Positions 1-13,400 are shown, numbered from the stretch's first letter. The stretch is DNA of 64,000 nucleotides from Ustilaginoidea virens (GCF_000687475.1 NC_057319.1:4392001-4456000); one strand, 5' to 3'. Notes: generated from the sequence alone by a model not told the origin. Translations and numbers: made by a program.

Positions 1-1989
1 GCTAATATTGCTTCTTTGCCAGTCTTCCACCTCGCACACTGCGCTACCGCCTGTGCTGCCCCTAAGCTCTGGTCCAAGCTTCGATAGATGGGTTCTGCCC
101 ACCCACAGCCAACCGCAGTGGAGTTGCGTCTACCACGGAAAGAGGAAAGTGTTGATGCGGGCTTGCGGCTCGGCCAGTAACGGAGAGTCGGCAGCCATGA
201 AAATCTTCGGAGCGGGGGGTGGGTTTTGTTGGAGCAGTAATCCGCCTCGAATAAACGGTAGACTCCCTTTGCGGTGAGTTTTTTTTTTTTCCTGTTCGGC
301 GGACCCCTGCCATGTAGGACAGTCGTCTTCACCTGTATCATATCTGCTGCAGCGCCAACAAATAGATTATCCGTCTTTCCTGGCCCCCTACGTGCTTCGT
401 TTAAACCTGGAGAATGGATGCGCCGCTTTGTTATGCAAGTACATGTGAACGGGGGGCGCAAAATACCCATGATGTTGCGTTTACTACCCCGAGTAACTAC
501 CCCGAGTAACACTTGCCGCTGGCGCGGAATGCAAGTTGTCTCGAAACCCGTTGCAGCGCATATTCTCGAGGCGCAATTCTGAGGTCGGTGGTGCAGCAGA
601 TATTCGCGCTGGCCCAAGCAGCATCGCAAATCCAAAATAAATAAATCTTGAGACTTCAGCATCGCGAGAGTAAGGGCCGTGTAGACGCCTATAACCGGGG
701 GAAACGGGGCCAGGAGATTGACCATTCATTCATCGCTACCAAGGTCAAAACGGGGAAGGAATTTCACATGTAGGGCAGAAGGGCATAATTAATGTATTGA
801 ATCCAATCTGCAAGAAGCGCGCGCCTGGGTTGGTTTGCCCACACGGGTGTCCTGGCTGCAACGACAGTCAGGTCCGTCCTGTTTCGTTTCAAGGGGGGGG
901 GGGGGGGGGGGGGGATCGAGCACGCATATCTGCTTCAGGGGACGACGTCGAGGGCTCGGAGTCGTGTGTGTCGCGAGATTCCGGCGGGCAAGGGATGACG
1001 GTAAGTCGCAAATGACTTGACTGGCCCTTCGCCGTGGGCTCGATGTGCAATGTGCACGATGCAGCGGACGATGCGACGTGGGGGCCGCATCCTTGCCGGG
1101 GTCCATCAAGCGCGATTTTCTGCATCACACCCTGAGCTTATGCTATGCTAACATGAAGCTTTGCACCGAGCTTCACGGGAGGGACCCAGGGTAGTTGCCT
1201 GATATGATTTGCTGAACTTGAAAACGCTAGCTCCACAAGGGTAGGTACCTAGGTATCTTACCCAAGGTAGGAAGCCAAGAATTGCCCTGCCCGTGCCTGC
1301 CAGGTTTCGGATCAGCTACCTTCCTAAGTAGGAGGTAGGAGTAGGAGGTAGGAGGTAGGCATGTCCATCAAGTCACAAGAGCTTGGACTGGGCGGACCAA
1401 GTCTTGGGCAACACAATCAGGAGGCCCACCAGCTGTTATTGTCATGCCTTGTCGTACGCGTTAAACGTTTTCCTCGTCGCTTCGCTTCGGCCAGGTTTTC
1501 GATACATCATCACCATGCGTCCGCTAGCTGGACTAACAACCAACACTCCTTGACCTGGTTCCGTGCCGACGGCCCATCCATTCTCCCAACTTTGCCTGCG
1601 TCTTTATCGCCATTGAACTGTCGGCCTGTCGTACCGTCTGCCTACAACCGCCTACAACCGCCTACAACCAGCCGGCGGGCGTGTCATCGCTCGCATCTCT
1701 CTGGTCTTGGTCGTCGCGGACATTGTTGCGGAGAGAGGAAGAAATCCACCCCCAAAAAGGCTGGATAACCAAACACCAGAGCCAACTGGAACAGACCATC
1801 AGCGCTTGTTTTCTGGAGAAAAGAAAACATTGATCAAGTGCTGCTACTTCCACCCCCGGCCTCTCTCCCGGGCCCCGACGCCAGCTTGCACCTTGCGCAA
1901 AAATATTGGCATCAAGACTCGCCCGCGCATTTACTGCCGCCCGACTTGCTTTCACCCTGGCCCCATCCTAGCTGCCAACTTGCCACATC
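1..1989. other. Intergenic / upstream region of the FLVCR-like gene
   Basis: No convincing coding sequence is seen. The region holds a G22 run (893-914), a cluster of GGTAGG/ACCTAGG words around 1240-1350, and three tandem copies of a CCTACAACC-type unit near 1640-1670. The last few hundred bases probably contain the promoter and leader of the transporter that starts at 1990. The left edge may cut an upstream gene, but nothing recognisable is present. Confidence 0.6.
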
Positions 1990-3711
1990 ATGAAGCAGGG
2001 CAGCGGAGGCCTCCATCCGCTTGGTGACAAGGCCGGCGGACGCACTTGGAAGAGCACCAGAATCGGGTCGCAGGACTGCTCCCTCGAGGAACGGAATCTC
2101 GACCAAAATGGAACTACAGACGCCCAAGGCGAGGGTAGCATTACCTTGGGCTCGTCGGTGGAGTACCGAACCTACAAGCGGCGATGGTTTGGTCTCGTCA
2201 CGTTGGCCCTTATGAATATTGTCGTTTCTTGGGATGTAAGGCTACGTTTGTGTGTTTGGGAAATGCTGAAACGAGCAGCGGGAGCGGGTTTGTCTCGGAC
2301 CCGGGTTGCCACAGAAAAGAACTAATGTCGGTCTCTGTAGTGGCTCACCTTTGCACCGGTCGCAGACCTCTCGGCGCAATACTATGGAGTTTCCAAGTCT
2401 GCCATTAACTGGGTCAGCACGGCATTCTTCCTGGCCTTTGTCTTCATCTTCCCAGTCACCATTGCCATGCTGCATCGCGGGCCGAAGCCGGCCCTCATGG
2501 GTTCTGCCGTCCTTCTCATCATCGGAAACTGGATTCGCTATGGCGGCTCGTACAGCTCGTCCGGCGGTCGCTACGGCGCCGTTATGGCAGGCGAGATCAT
2601 CATTGGTTTCGCGCAGCCATTCATCCTGGCGGCTCCCACCCGCTATTCCGACATGTGGTTCACCAGCCGGGGCCGTGTTGCTGCCACAGCCTTGGCAAGC
2701 CTGGCCAACCCCTTGGGTGGTGCCTTGGGACAGTTGATCAACCCTCTCTGGGCCAAGGAAACGAGCGATATTTCCAGCATGGTTCTTTACGTCTCCATCA
2801 TTGTAAGTTGACAAGATTCGCTTTTTTTTTTCTTGTTTTTCTTTTTTTTTCCCCCGGTTTTTGATCCTGCGGCGAATGCTGACGGCATTCCGAAACGCCA
2901 ATAGTCGACTGTTTGCGCCATTCCTGCCTTTTTTGTACCAGCCGCTCCGCTGACTCCTGTAGGGCCATCGTCGGCGACCCCGAAGCTGCATCTCAAAGAA
3001 TCCTTCAAGGTTCTTTCCCATTCGCTCGAGCTGTGGCTTGTGCTGATTCCATTCTTCGTCTACGTTGGTCTCTTCAACTGCATCTCCTCACTTCTCAATC
3101 AGATGATGGTCCCATACGGCATAAGCGATGACGAAGCAGGCATCGGCGGCGCCATTCTCATTGTGGCCGGCCTGGTCTTTTCGGCAATCACCTCGCCTAT
3201 TCTGGACAAGACGAAGAGATTCTCCTTTGCCCTCAAAGCCTTCATTCCCATCATTGCCGTTTGCTACCTTGCCTTTGTGTGGATGCCTGAAACCCGTGGT
3301 GTTGCTGGTCCCTACGCAGTCCTGGGGCTTATCGGAGCCGCCTCGTTTGCCCTAGTACCAGTCGCCCTCGAGTTTCTCGCAGAACTCGGGCACCCTCTTA
3401 GCCCGGAAGTCACGTCCACCACGGCGTGGGCCGGTGGTCAGCTCCTCGGCGCCATTTTCACCATCGTCGGCGACGCCCTGAAGGGCGGCGAAGAGGCCGA
3501 CCCGCCGGGGAACATGAAGAAGACCATGTTGTTCCAGGCCGTCGTTGGCCTGGTTGTCTGCCCGCTGCCGCTTTTCCTGGGGCGGTTCGGTCGCCAAGAC
3601 AAGGTGGTCCTAAAGCGACTTTGTTCCGACCAGCGAGGAGGCGGCGCGTGGTCGAATCTCGAGGCCTCGGCTCAGGGGCGGGAAGGCGAAAGGAGATGGC
3701 CAGAGACATGA
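1990..3711 (+). CDS. FLVCR-like major facilitator superfamily transporter
   Basis: Predicted 504-residue membrane transporter of the FLVCR branch of the MFS, whose animal members carry heme or choline; the fungal substrate is not known to me. Exons are 1990-2235, 2341-2802 and 2905-3711, joined by GT..AG introns that keep frame. After a hydrophilic N-terminus of about 60 residues, TM1 runs from [15 protein letters not shown] into [13 protein letters not shown], the region typical of this branch. A row of hydrophobic helices follows (for example [15 protein letters not shown] and [14 protein letters not shown]), with PTRYSDMWF and [13 protein letters not shown] in the first half. The cytoplasmic tail is short and basic. 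It converges on the ERG27-like gene with 320 bp between stop codons. The first Met of the open frame is used as start; no upstream alternative looks better. Family is confident, substrate is not. Confidence 0.85.
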
Positions 3712-4031
3712 AAGTTGCCCTCGGGGCGTTTCTGTAAACTGCACTACATGGGACATGTAGTAATGCATGTGGCAAATAACGTCAAGTCCAGGGTGGTCAC
3801 GTTGGTTGCCCACTTGATCGTGATGCATGTTGTATGTATGTATGTATGTATGTAGATCAGCCCGCAGAGCAGGGGAGGAAAAAAAAAAAAAGACCGACGA
3901 GTAGGAAGGGGGAAACGAGAGTAGATAGATGCATGTACGATGATTGGGGTTTGCGAGAAAGATGAAGAAAACATGTAGGGACAACTCGCGCTCGCTGTCG
4001 CCGCTCAACAACGCACCAAGACCAGATATGC
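3712..4031. other. Short convergent spacer with (TATG)n
   Basis: The 3' ends of two convergent genes face each other here. It contains about five tandem ATGT/TATG units (3831-3853) and an A12 run near 3880. No gene is seen. Transcript ends of both neighbours probably lie in this interval. Confidence 0.6.
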
Positions 4032-4871
4032 TCACGGCCCATCACGGTCCAGTATCTCGTCCCACTGCGCCCTCAGCTCCTCCAGCTGATTCCAGCACCG
4101 CGCGCCCAGGGCCTCAAACTCGACAAGGTCGTCGGCCGTGGTGAAGGCGGCGCCGAGCTTCCTGCCCACAGCCTTGCGCAGGACGCCCACGGCGCAGTCG
4201 GCCTGGAGGGCCTGCGCCGTCTCGGGGCTGCCGTCCCAGCCCCAGCCCTCGACCTCGGTCTTCTTGACGTGGACGCGGAGGCGGGCGTCGGTGCTGCTGC
4301 CCCACTTGACGCGCTGAGCGGCGAGGTGGTCGAGGGCCTCCTGGGGCTGCAGGGCGACCCAGGCGGCGGCCTTGGCGCCCCGGTAGCCGGTGACGTTGTG
4401 CCAGGGGGAGCCGAGCCAGCGGCAGACCTCGAGAGCCAGGCGGTAGAGGCCGAAGAGGAACCAGGGCAGGGGGAACAGCGTGCTGGCCACCACGCCCGGG
4501 TGGGTGAGGTACATGTTGGGCGGGACGGCGGCGCCGCTGTCGTCGTCGTTGTCGCCGTTGTCTTTGCCGTCGTCGTTGTCGAGGGCGAAGAAGCGCGAGG
4601 TGTAGGGGCGGGTCGCGGGGAGGGAGGCGGTCAGGCAGACGAGGTCGGTGAGGCGCTTGGCCGACTCGTAGGCTTCGGGGCGCTCGAAGCACTGCATGTC
4701 GTCAATGTCAAAGACTCGCTGGACGGCCTCGACGCTGCTGGACCAGACGATGCGGGCGGGGGGGAGGCCGGCGCCGCCCGGCCGGCTGAGCAGGGGGAGG
4801 AGGTTGCGCGCGAGCATGTAGTGGCCAAAGACGCACGCGCAAAACACCTCGCCGAGCAAGGGCTTGTCGGG

Positions 4872-4908
<37 letters not shown>

Positions 4909-5700
4909 GGCCGAGCGTCAGCGGACGGGAAGAGCAAAAAAAAAAAAAAAAAAAAACCTTGGCATGAAAGCGGCGCGCAAAGGTAAGGGGAGGGGTGAAT
5001 TACGTAGCCGTAGACGGGCCTCTCGTTCAAGATGCACGTCGGCAGGGCCAGCTTGAAGTCGGGCCAGGTGGCGATCTGGACGAGGCCCCTTGCGAGCAGG
5101 GACCGCGCGGCGCGGGGGTAGTCCATGCCGGACCAGCCGCCGTAGGCGGCGTTGCAGACGACGCTGTCGAGGCGCGGGATCCTCACGTTGCGGAGGTACT
5201 CGCCGTCGAGGCCGTCGGGGTTGCTGACGGTGCCGCAGCGCAGGGTGCGCGCCAGCCGCCGCACGGCACGCAGGTCGCACAGGTCGAGGGCCAGGCTGAG
5301 GATGTGGACGCGGGCCACGGCGTCCTGCCACGCGCAGCCGGGGCCGGGGCCGCGGCCCTGGGCCCACGTCTTGGCCGCCGCGACGGCGTAGGCGCGCAGC
5401 TCCCGCACCGTCTCGAGCGACTTGCGGCTCGAGCGGGTGGTGGGCAGCACGATGAGGTGCGACGCGGGCGGGCGCGAGCGGAGGAAGTCGTCAATCAGGA
5501 CTTGGGCGGTGCCGAGGCCGATTCCGCTGCGAGGGCGAGGGCGAGGGCGTGGGCGTCAGTTGTAGGGCCGCGGTCCCGGGAGGAAAGGGAAAGGAAGGAG
5601 GGAGCTTTACCTACCTGTTTGCGCCGGTGATGAGGACAAACAGCTGGTGGTGAGCCGGGACAGCTTCCCACGGAGCTGGGGCCGGCGTTTGGGCCGCCAT
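4032..5700 (-). CDS. ERG27: 3-ketosteroid reductase, Erg27-like short-chain dehydrogenase
   Basis: Predicted 482-residue SDR. Erg27 reduces the 3-keto group during C4 demethylation in ergosterol synthesis, at the ER or lipid droplet. Exons on the minus strand are 5700-5615, 5526-5004 and 4871-4032. The first splice rebuilds the cofactor motif TGANSGIG. Later come a CNAAYGGWSG stretch (NAG-like position), the catalytic YESAK (YxxxK) and the membrane-associated THPGVVASTLFPLPWFL region typical of Erg27. Two oddities stand out. Intron 2 (4872-5003) holds T35 and A21 runs on the plus strand, so its acceptor directly follows a poly(A) tract. The protein also carries an Asp/Asn-rich insertion (DNDDGKDNGDNDDDSG) after the catalytic segment. 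Donor of intron 2 is GTAATT, slightly weak. Orthology is inferred from these motifs and overall layout. Confidence 0.84.
4872..5003 (-). other. Intron with long homopolymers, acceptor abutting poly(A)
   Basis: Second intron of the ERG27-like gene. Plus-strand T35 at 4873-4907 reads as A35 on the gene strand and is followed at once by the G of the AG acceptor. A second run (A21 at 4936-4956, T21 in the gene) sits upstream and could serve as the polypyrimidine tract. The frame stays open through most of the intron, so a retained form would insert a poly-Lys segment. Confidence 0.7.
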
Positions 5701-6486
5701 TGGAGCCTTGCCGTCGTTGAAGAGGCCCGGGAGGAACAGACGGGGGCAAAAGAGGCTCGATGGCGGTGTCGCGTCGTGCCCTGGGCCCGGGAATCACTAT
5801 CCCAAGCAATGAGAAATAAAATGAAAATGAAATTGTTGTTGTTGTTGCTCAGTTGCTCAGTTGCTCGGACGGGGACGGTGCTTGCTGTGCTCATAATTGC
5901 CATTGGCTGTGCTGGGAGCTGTGGGGCACAGTGCGGCTTGCACATGACATGACATGACATGACATGACGTGACACGACATGCTGTGCGGGCCTGCACAAC
6001 TTGCACAACTTGCACAACTTGCACAAGATACTCCGTAGATGCCACCAGCAGGCAGCAGCTTGTGCAGGGCGGGGCAGCGCAGGCGGCGGCCTGTGTCGGC
6101 CGTCGAGAATCGAGATGCCCTCGTCTAGATGCAAGACAAACTGCTTGATTCAACTCTGGCTGCTTTTCTGTACCTACATGGCAGAAACTATTTCCAGATC
6201 CGTCATGGCTACATGTCATGTCACAGCCACGTGTCACAGCCCAGCTAGTGCCCTCGTGTTGGCCATTGCGCACGCTCGTCATCCACATCTCGACCGGAAT
6301 TGCTGCTGCTGCTGCTGCTGCTTCTGCTGCTGTGAATTGCATTGCATTGCATGGCATGGCGTTCCTGGCTTTTCCTATCCCCTTTTCTTCTTTCCCCGTG
6401 CCAAACCCCGTCGCATTAACATGATATCCCCCCCCCCCCCCCCCAACCCCCCTAATCACTGCCGCTTCGCTTCACTCATTTGTGCC
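5701..6486. other. Intergenic region with short tandem repeats
   Basis: Lies between the 3' end of the KH-domain gene and the start of the ERG27-like gene, both on the minus strand. It contains five tandem ATGAC units (5943-5967), about four ACAACTTGC units (5997-6025), a TACTCCGTA word (6029-6037), a (TGC)n run near 6300-6335 and a C18 run near 6427-6444. No gene is supported. Confidence 0.6.
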
Positions 6487-9400
6487 CTATTCTCGGGGCC
6501 TTTGTCCCTCTCGCACAGCCGCCAGGATCAGATCCTTGGCCTTTTCCACACCCTCTTGCGTGCCAACAATCTCGATGGCTTCGTCTCGTGCCTGGTCTCG
6601 TGGCACTTGGATCCGGCAGTTGCTCTGCTGTCGGATGGCGTTGACTTTGGAGCCGTTGGGCCCGATTACGTGGCGGTAAGTCTTGGGATCGGGCAGGACG
6701 AGGTAGCCCGTGGCGTCCGTCTTTTTGGACTGCTCCAAGGCCTTCTGGATCATCTCCTTTGCCTTTTGCACGTTTTCCGGCGACCCTCGCAAGACCCAGG
6801 GAATGTCTCCTTCTTCCGTCGACACCGTCTTGACTACCTTCCAAGAGTGAGCGTCTGCCGCCGCCCCGGCATCGTCCGTGATGAGGGGCAGAGGCCCGGC
6901 GTGCGCCCTGGCCGAACCGTCGGGTTTCTGGGGAACGGCGTGGCCGGCGTGATCCACCGTGACCTGGTGGTTGTTTCGAAGCTGGCGGAACAGCTGCCCG
7001 TTGCTGGAAACAGCATGGTGAGCGTTGCGAGGGATCTGAACCACTTCTCCCTGCTGCTGCTGTATGAGGCTCAACATGTGTTCCCTTGCCAGAGCCACCT
7101 TCTCTGGCCGGCCAGTCACCTTGACGCCCGTCTTCCCGTCGCCCTGCCTCGGCACATCTATTGAAACGCCAAATTTCGTCTCCATTTGACGCTTGGTCTC
7201 GCCGCCTCGTCCAATCAGAGATCGGTGATGCTCGATGGGCACTTCAACCATTTCCGTCACCTGGCTGTCGCGCTCGGCAACAATCTCCTGGATGCGCGCC
7301 ATGATTTTCTGCACCACGTCGGTGCGCCCCTCGACCTTGATCACGTTCGCATCCGCGTCCTGCTTGGGGAACTGGATCGTGCGAGCGAGCTCGCGCCGGT
7401 CGTCTGACCCACCGGCTCCGACAACAATCTCCCTGAGGCTCGAGCCTGGCAGTGTAAAACATTTTCAGTAAACAAAAAGAAACAAAAGAAAAAAAAAAGG
7501 GGGGGGGGGTGGGGGTAAGGAGGGGGTTCTCGACTTCGAGTAGAAAACGTACCGCCAGAGCCAATCAGCGCTTTATGATGCTTCTTGTCCACCTCGATTG
7601 TCTTGACTACAGTGTCGTCAAAAACCGCTCGCTTCTCTTCGAGAATCTTGCGAGCTTTGGCTACTTGGGCAGCAGTGCCCTTGATGGAGATTTCCACAAC
7701 GTCTGCATCACGGTCGGCGGGGACGTCGATGCGCGCCCCGGTGGTCTGTCGCAGCTCATCCAGAGCCGCGCCGCCCTGGCCAATCAGAGACCCAACCTGC
7801 TTCTGCTGGACAGAAACGGTATCCGTCACCGAGTGCTCCTCGAGATACTTGTGCAGAGAATAGATCTCGTCACGAGCCTCATCCGCACCCCTCTTCGGGC
7901 CCCGGATGATCACCTCGTCAGGAGCCTGCTGACGTCGAGGCTTGGCGGCTTCGCCGGCCGCGTCAACAGCAGCGGATTGATCATCGGTGGTTGCCTTGGC
8001 TGACCGAGGGAAAAAGATGAGCACCTTGTAGCGGGTCTGGAGGCGACTGATCTGGCTCCCCTGAGCTCCAATGAGCTCGCGGTGGTACTTGGGGTCGATC
8101 TTGAGCACGTGCGTAATCTCATCAGCCAGAGCCCGGCCGAGGTTCTGAATGTATCGCCGAGCTTCCTCGGCTTTAGCCTTGGGTCCCTTGAGCTCAACTT
8201 GCCCCTCTTGGACCTGGATTTCCACGTCGAATCGGTCCCGAAGCTCCTTGATGTTGCTGCCGCCTTTGCCAATGAGGTGGTTTGCAAACTTCTGCGGGAA
8301 CTCAAAAGTCAGGGTGAAGCCTCGTTCCTTCTCATCCTGTTTCTCTTGCTCGATAAAGGCCTCGGCTTTGGTCACCAGGGCATCCACAAGGGACTTGGGG
8401 CCACGCAGCGTCACAGTGGTTCCAACCTTGGTGACGCGAATGGGAATCTGGTCAAGAGCACGGTTCTCTTGCTCCTTTTTAATGAAGCGTCTGAGCCGCT
8501 CGTGATACTTGGCCGGCACCTCCAGGGACGCACTGGACAGGGATTCCTGCTTGTTGATGAGATCCAATATGTGCTTTTCGGCGTCTTGAAGAGACTTCTT
8601 GAACGCGAGCAGTTCCGCGTTGGAGGGCTTCGTTTTGGGCAGTTGGTAGGCGCCCTCGTCGGGATCAGGGCCTTCAAATACCAGCAGTACCTGGGCATCT
8701 GTCTCGGATGCTTCGGGCACCACGATGTGAACGCCAAAGTCTTTCTTGACCTTGGGAGTGACGTCGGTGCGCAGATGCTGGTGAAAGAAAGGATCGATGC
8801 TGACGGGCAGCATCCGAGCAGGAGGATGGCCGCTGATGATGCTGGTGATTTCAGACTGAGCACGGATAGCGTTCTTCCCTTCCCGAGAGTACAGCTCCCA
8901 GGGCAAGGCGCCATCTTGGGAAAAGGGAGTGTTGATGTGGGTGTTGTAGAGCTTCTCAAGGCGGTCAATTTCCTTGCGATGGCGGAGATAGCGCGTCACA
9001 TGTCCGGCATGGGCAGCAGCACCGCCCGGGGCCCCGCGGTGGAACCTAGCAACATCCATGTTGGACATTTGCATGCCCATTGCCAGGTCCATGGCCTTCT
9101 CGACGCCGGAGTGTACGCGACTGGCAGGGCCAATGATGGTGACCATGTCGTCATCCTCCTCGGATGGGAGGAGGATGGCACATCCAGTCTCCGCAAAGAA
9201 CTCCTCCGATGCCACACCACGACCCCCAATGATGAACTGATGTCGGCCTCTCTGGATAGAGAGCTGCTCGAGCTCGAGTTGCTTTCGCAGCTCTGCGACT
9301 TGGCGCTCGATTTCGGCACGCACCTGCTGCACGGCTTCTCTGTCTCCAGCAAGCTGAATGTGTTCCTCCTCGGGGCCAGCGGCTACAAAAACGGGCCGCT

Positions 9401-10496
9401 GCCCAGCTAGCGGGGCGGCGGGGATGGGAGCCCCCGAGATAGCCTGGTGCGCTGGTACCCGGACCTGAATCCCGTGGTTCTCTTCCAAGGCCTGAGCCAG
9501 CGAGTTGGCAGGTCCGGCGATAAAAGGATAGAACGCAGCAGGAACGCCACGAACTTTGGTCTGTACGGTGGCTGGTCGTTCGCTAGCAATCTTGAGGAGC
9601 TCGTTCCGGGCGGACGCCGCAGAGAGTGCATTTCCTTCCACGGTCACGTCAATGGTAGCCTCGTCGTCATCAGCCAAGAGAGCATTGTCCTCAATTTTGG
9701 GAAGCTGAATCTTGGCACCAGTCTTGTCTTGCAAAGCCCGGATCATGGAGCCCCCCTTGCCAATGACTTGAGCTCGAGCGGAAAAGGGGATGGCCACTTT
9801 GATGGATGTCTGCGAAATGATTTTTGTTTCTTTTTTTTAGATTAAAGCATCCCTGATAAGAAAACAGTTTGAGATGCTGTTACTCACCCTCGTGCCGATT
9901 TGCTGGACCAAATCCTTGAGAGCCTGTTGAGCAACCTCCTGAGGACCGGTCGCGTCAAATCGAAGACGGCCGTTTGGCGCCGTGGCCATGGTAATGTTGG
10001 CTCGCGACTTTCGATTGATGTCCTTCAGAATATCTGGGATAGGACGCTTCAGTTGGCCGCGGGGAAGGATGAATTGAGGCTCCAGAGTCACTGTTTCGAC
10101 GTTGCGACCGGGAATAATCATTGAAGGGGTAGCGGCTTTGGATGGCGTGGTAGTTCCAGACGCAGAAGGTGAGGAGTGTGAGGTTCCATTAGTGGTGGCG
10201 GCGGCGCCATGATTCTTGCCGTTGACGCCGCTCTTGGCACCCCAGATAGGGGCAACATTGGCGCTCTTGCCCTTTGACGATCCGAGTTCTGGAAACACTT
10301 CATGCGACTGCGTATCGAGGGTCTCTTTCTTTTTCCCAGCAGAGTTGCTGGTTGCAGAAGCCACCCAAGACGCAGAACCATCTTTCGCCAGGTTGGAAGT
10401 GAGTTCTTCGTCGGGAACGTCTTCAACGGTGACATGGTGGGGATCCTCGGCGTGCTTTTGGAGAAGCTGCTGGGCAATGGACTGTTCGGAAGACAT
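6487..10496 (-). CDS. SCP160: Vigilin/Scp160-type multi-KH-domain RNA-binding protein
   Basis: Predicted 1274-residue protein. Members of this family bind mRNA on ER-associated polysomes and affect translation and mRNA localisation. Minus-strand exons are 10496-9888, 9809-7553 and 7445-6487, in frame across both introns (78 and 107 nt). At least eight KH loops of GxxG type are visible in order: VIGKGG, IIGGRG, LIGKGG, LIGAQG, LIGQGG, LIGSGG (rebuilt exactly across the second intron), LIGRGG and VIGPNG. Further degenerate KH units lie between them, as usual in vigilins. The N-terminal 200 residues are low in complexity (Ser/Thr/Ala-rich). I start at MSSEQS (10496) because it precedes a conserved-looking acidic N-terminus. 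An in-frame Met at 10598 would add 34 basic residues and is less likely. Its promoter lies in the long divergent spacer shared with the Ste20-like kinase. Confidence 0.9.
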
Positions 10497-13400
10497 GGCG
10501 GGATTTCGCGCTGTTTTGGGCGAGCTGGGTCGAAAAGATGGTGATGTATGCCACTTCGCAGATGACGGACGGCGGAAATCTATCTTAAAGGCAAACATGT
10601 CTTAAGTATACCAAGCCATGAACGGAGGTGATCCTGCGAATGCAGGCTGTGACTGATTCGTCTCACTCACGTCTTTTCACCGTAAAAATATGGATTTCAA
10701 CGGATACGAGAAATCTAGGGAGGCAAGCCCGGCTTCGTATTTGCTGTCGGATACTCTTTTTGTTTGTGTTGATGTGAGGAAGCTTCTGAGCTGTCTAAAA
10801 CATTGCATAGACAATCTGCAGAAAATACGGGGGGGAAAACAATTACCGTTGACCAGAAGAATGAACCAAGAAGAGACAAGACCAGGAAGGGGTGAAGAAA
10901 ATAGCGACGCAAGATGCAATGGCAAACTGAGAGGTTGTCGTGATGAAGGAAGTTGAAAGGGCGAGGTGGACAAAGGGAGCCAGGGCCACCACGGCAAGCC
11001 TCCGACAGACCCCACCAGGAAGACGGGGCCAAGTATTGCAAGATGGGGGCTGTCGAGAACTTTCCACGTGACTGTTATTCATCCGCAGCGCGGCAATAGC
11101 GAAATCATTCTTCAACAGGTCTTGGTTGATGGTTGAAGATGCCAGCCCTCACCATCAACCATCAACCATCAACCATCAACCATCAACCATTGATCTTTGA
11201 TCATTTTTTTTTTTTTTCGGTGGCTTTGACATGACTGATCAATCTCAGGTTCAGAAGTTGGCAAACCACGATTCGCTGCCATTGTGAATTGCGGCCCGCC
11301 AAGTCGAATATCTCCATCCATCCCAAGAGCTTCTCGAAACACCTCTCCGGACTAGAAGCAGCAGCGGATATGCACACGGAAAATCAGAATGTGGGGGGAT
11401 TTCGGGGCGCCATCTACCTGAAACACACAGCTTAAAAACAAGCAATGCGCAACCAAGCCAACCGACAAAGAGAATAAGAACGCTGCCGTGATTTGGTCAT
11501 GAATTTGACTCTCCACCTTGCGATGCGATGCGTTTTTTCGCTCGGTGCCAAACATTGCAATCAGCTTAGATTATCGGGGATTTTGCCAGCATCTTCTTTC
11601 AGACAAGCTAGGGGACGAAGCCTGGGCGATACGCTTCCAGCTTCATCTACGGACAATACATGTGATGGGGTTGATCCGTTTTGAATCTTGACGCAATTAT
11701 AATCCTTGGGCAGTTGACCATTGCGTCGGGTATTGCTTGGTAAATCTCGCAATCTACCTAAAAGGCGGATGGGTAATGTTTGGTTCTCAATGCTCCGTGT
11801 GTGGCCAAGGACCCTGTGATGGTGGGATTGTCAACAGTATTGGGAGTTGTTATACGATGAGGAATAGTAGAAGGGATCGAGCACTCCGGTACAGAAATGC
11901 CAGGGCAGATGTTCGTTGTTGTTGCTCGGCAAAACTAGACATGTTTTGTTACACACAAGGACGGAGGCAAGGTCGAGAAGGAAAAGCTTGGAGTAAAGAC
12001 TGGACAGACGCAGACCCACCAACTTGCAAGAGAGGAAAAAGATGGGTACGGCACTTGTGCAAAAGGGTTAAGTCTCCGACATGTTGTGCCCTCGGTGGTT
12101 GTAGTCTTGTCGATAGTGGTGGCCCTAGTGAGTGCTGGGGAGTCGGGAACATTGACGTGATTGGGTTCAAAGCAAAACAGCCAAGACGGTCAAGTACACC
12201 ACGTACGGAGGATGGTTCCGGGGGTCCACGCAGTCGGTCAAGAAGGAGACTGGAAGGAGAAGATTTTTCCATCACTGCCATCACTGCTCGCCATCACTGC
12301 TCGCCGCGGCTGGTGAGTCGTGAGGGCGAGTCCAAGTCGTGAGGGTCCAAAGCAGACTGGACCCTGTCAGGCCACTTGCAGCAGCCATTGGCAGCCACGG
12401 GAGCCACTAAGCCGCAGCCACACGGGTGTTGGTGGTGCCAAAAGACACGACCTGGCACTGACTTGGTTTATCATCAAAGGCCCGAGTGGTTGGTGCTGAT
12501 GAATCATTAGCATCCAGTCATTACGTGTAGCCTTGGCAATATGGAAATAGACTCAACTGAGCCCCGTCCGCACCCTCCAGTCTCTTCCGTATGTCTCTTC
12601 CCACTTCCCACACTCGCCAGCCGTGAGGGACGCGATGGACGTGGCCGTCTGCTCGTCTCGTACAGTGCGAGTGCGGTTCGGCCCCGTGCTATGTACTGAT
12701 CTTTTCTTGACCCAATGCAACGTCAAAAGTCAAGTTGTACGACTGACCTGGCTTCATCAACCGCACATGTTCTGATTTGTTCGCGTTTGATTGAACCGTT
12801 TGATTCATGGGCAATGTGCTCAGCGTTCAATTGACTGTTGGTGGCGATGCGAACCGGCAATGGGGCAATGCTCTGTCTGATACGAGAGTCGAGAGCCAGA
12901 GGCCAGTGGCCAGAGTCGAGACTGTGGCGGCATCTTTAATCAGCAACTCTAACATGAATCTGGGTCTGGGTCCTGGCCGTCCTTGCTCATCTTATCCCAC
13001 TAAGATGCAACAGGCTTGCAGCGTGCCGAGTAGAGCGGAGTACAGCGTAGTACGGTGGAGGACGTGCAGGGATCCTGGCAGCACGTGCATGGGAAGTCGA
13101 CTTGCAAGCAATTGGTTGGTCGTTGGCTGCTGACATATGTGCGCTTCAACAAAACAGCACTAGCACTGGCTGGCGTTTAATTCGGGGGTGCAAATCCATG
13201 AGCATATGTGAGGAGGCAAGATGATGGATGAGGCACCAGCAGCGGGGAGGAAGGGGAAGGGGGGGGGGGGGGGGGGGGGGGGTTTGGAATAGCGCCCCTG
13301 ATTCCGGGCATCTTCTTCAAAGGATGGGATGGTGGTGCTGGTGGTCCCTGGTTCCCTGTTGCAATCAATCCATCGCCACGTTTACGGAAAGAGTCTGACA

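Noticed and set aside
4269..4967. Long plus-strand open frame opposite the ERG27-like gene
   Set aside because: It is a GC-rich antisense shadow with a poly-Phe run from the homopolymer; the minus strand carries the conserved SDR motifs.
10497..10598. Upstream start MFAFKID for the KH-domain protein
   Set aside because: The open frame allows it, but the added residues are basic, low in conservation features and precede a much better family-like start at MSSEQS.
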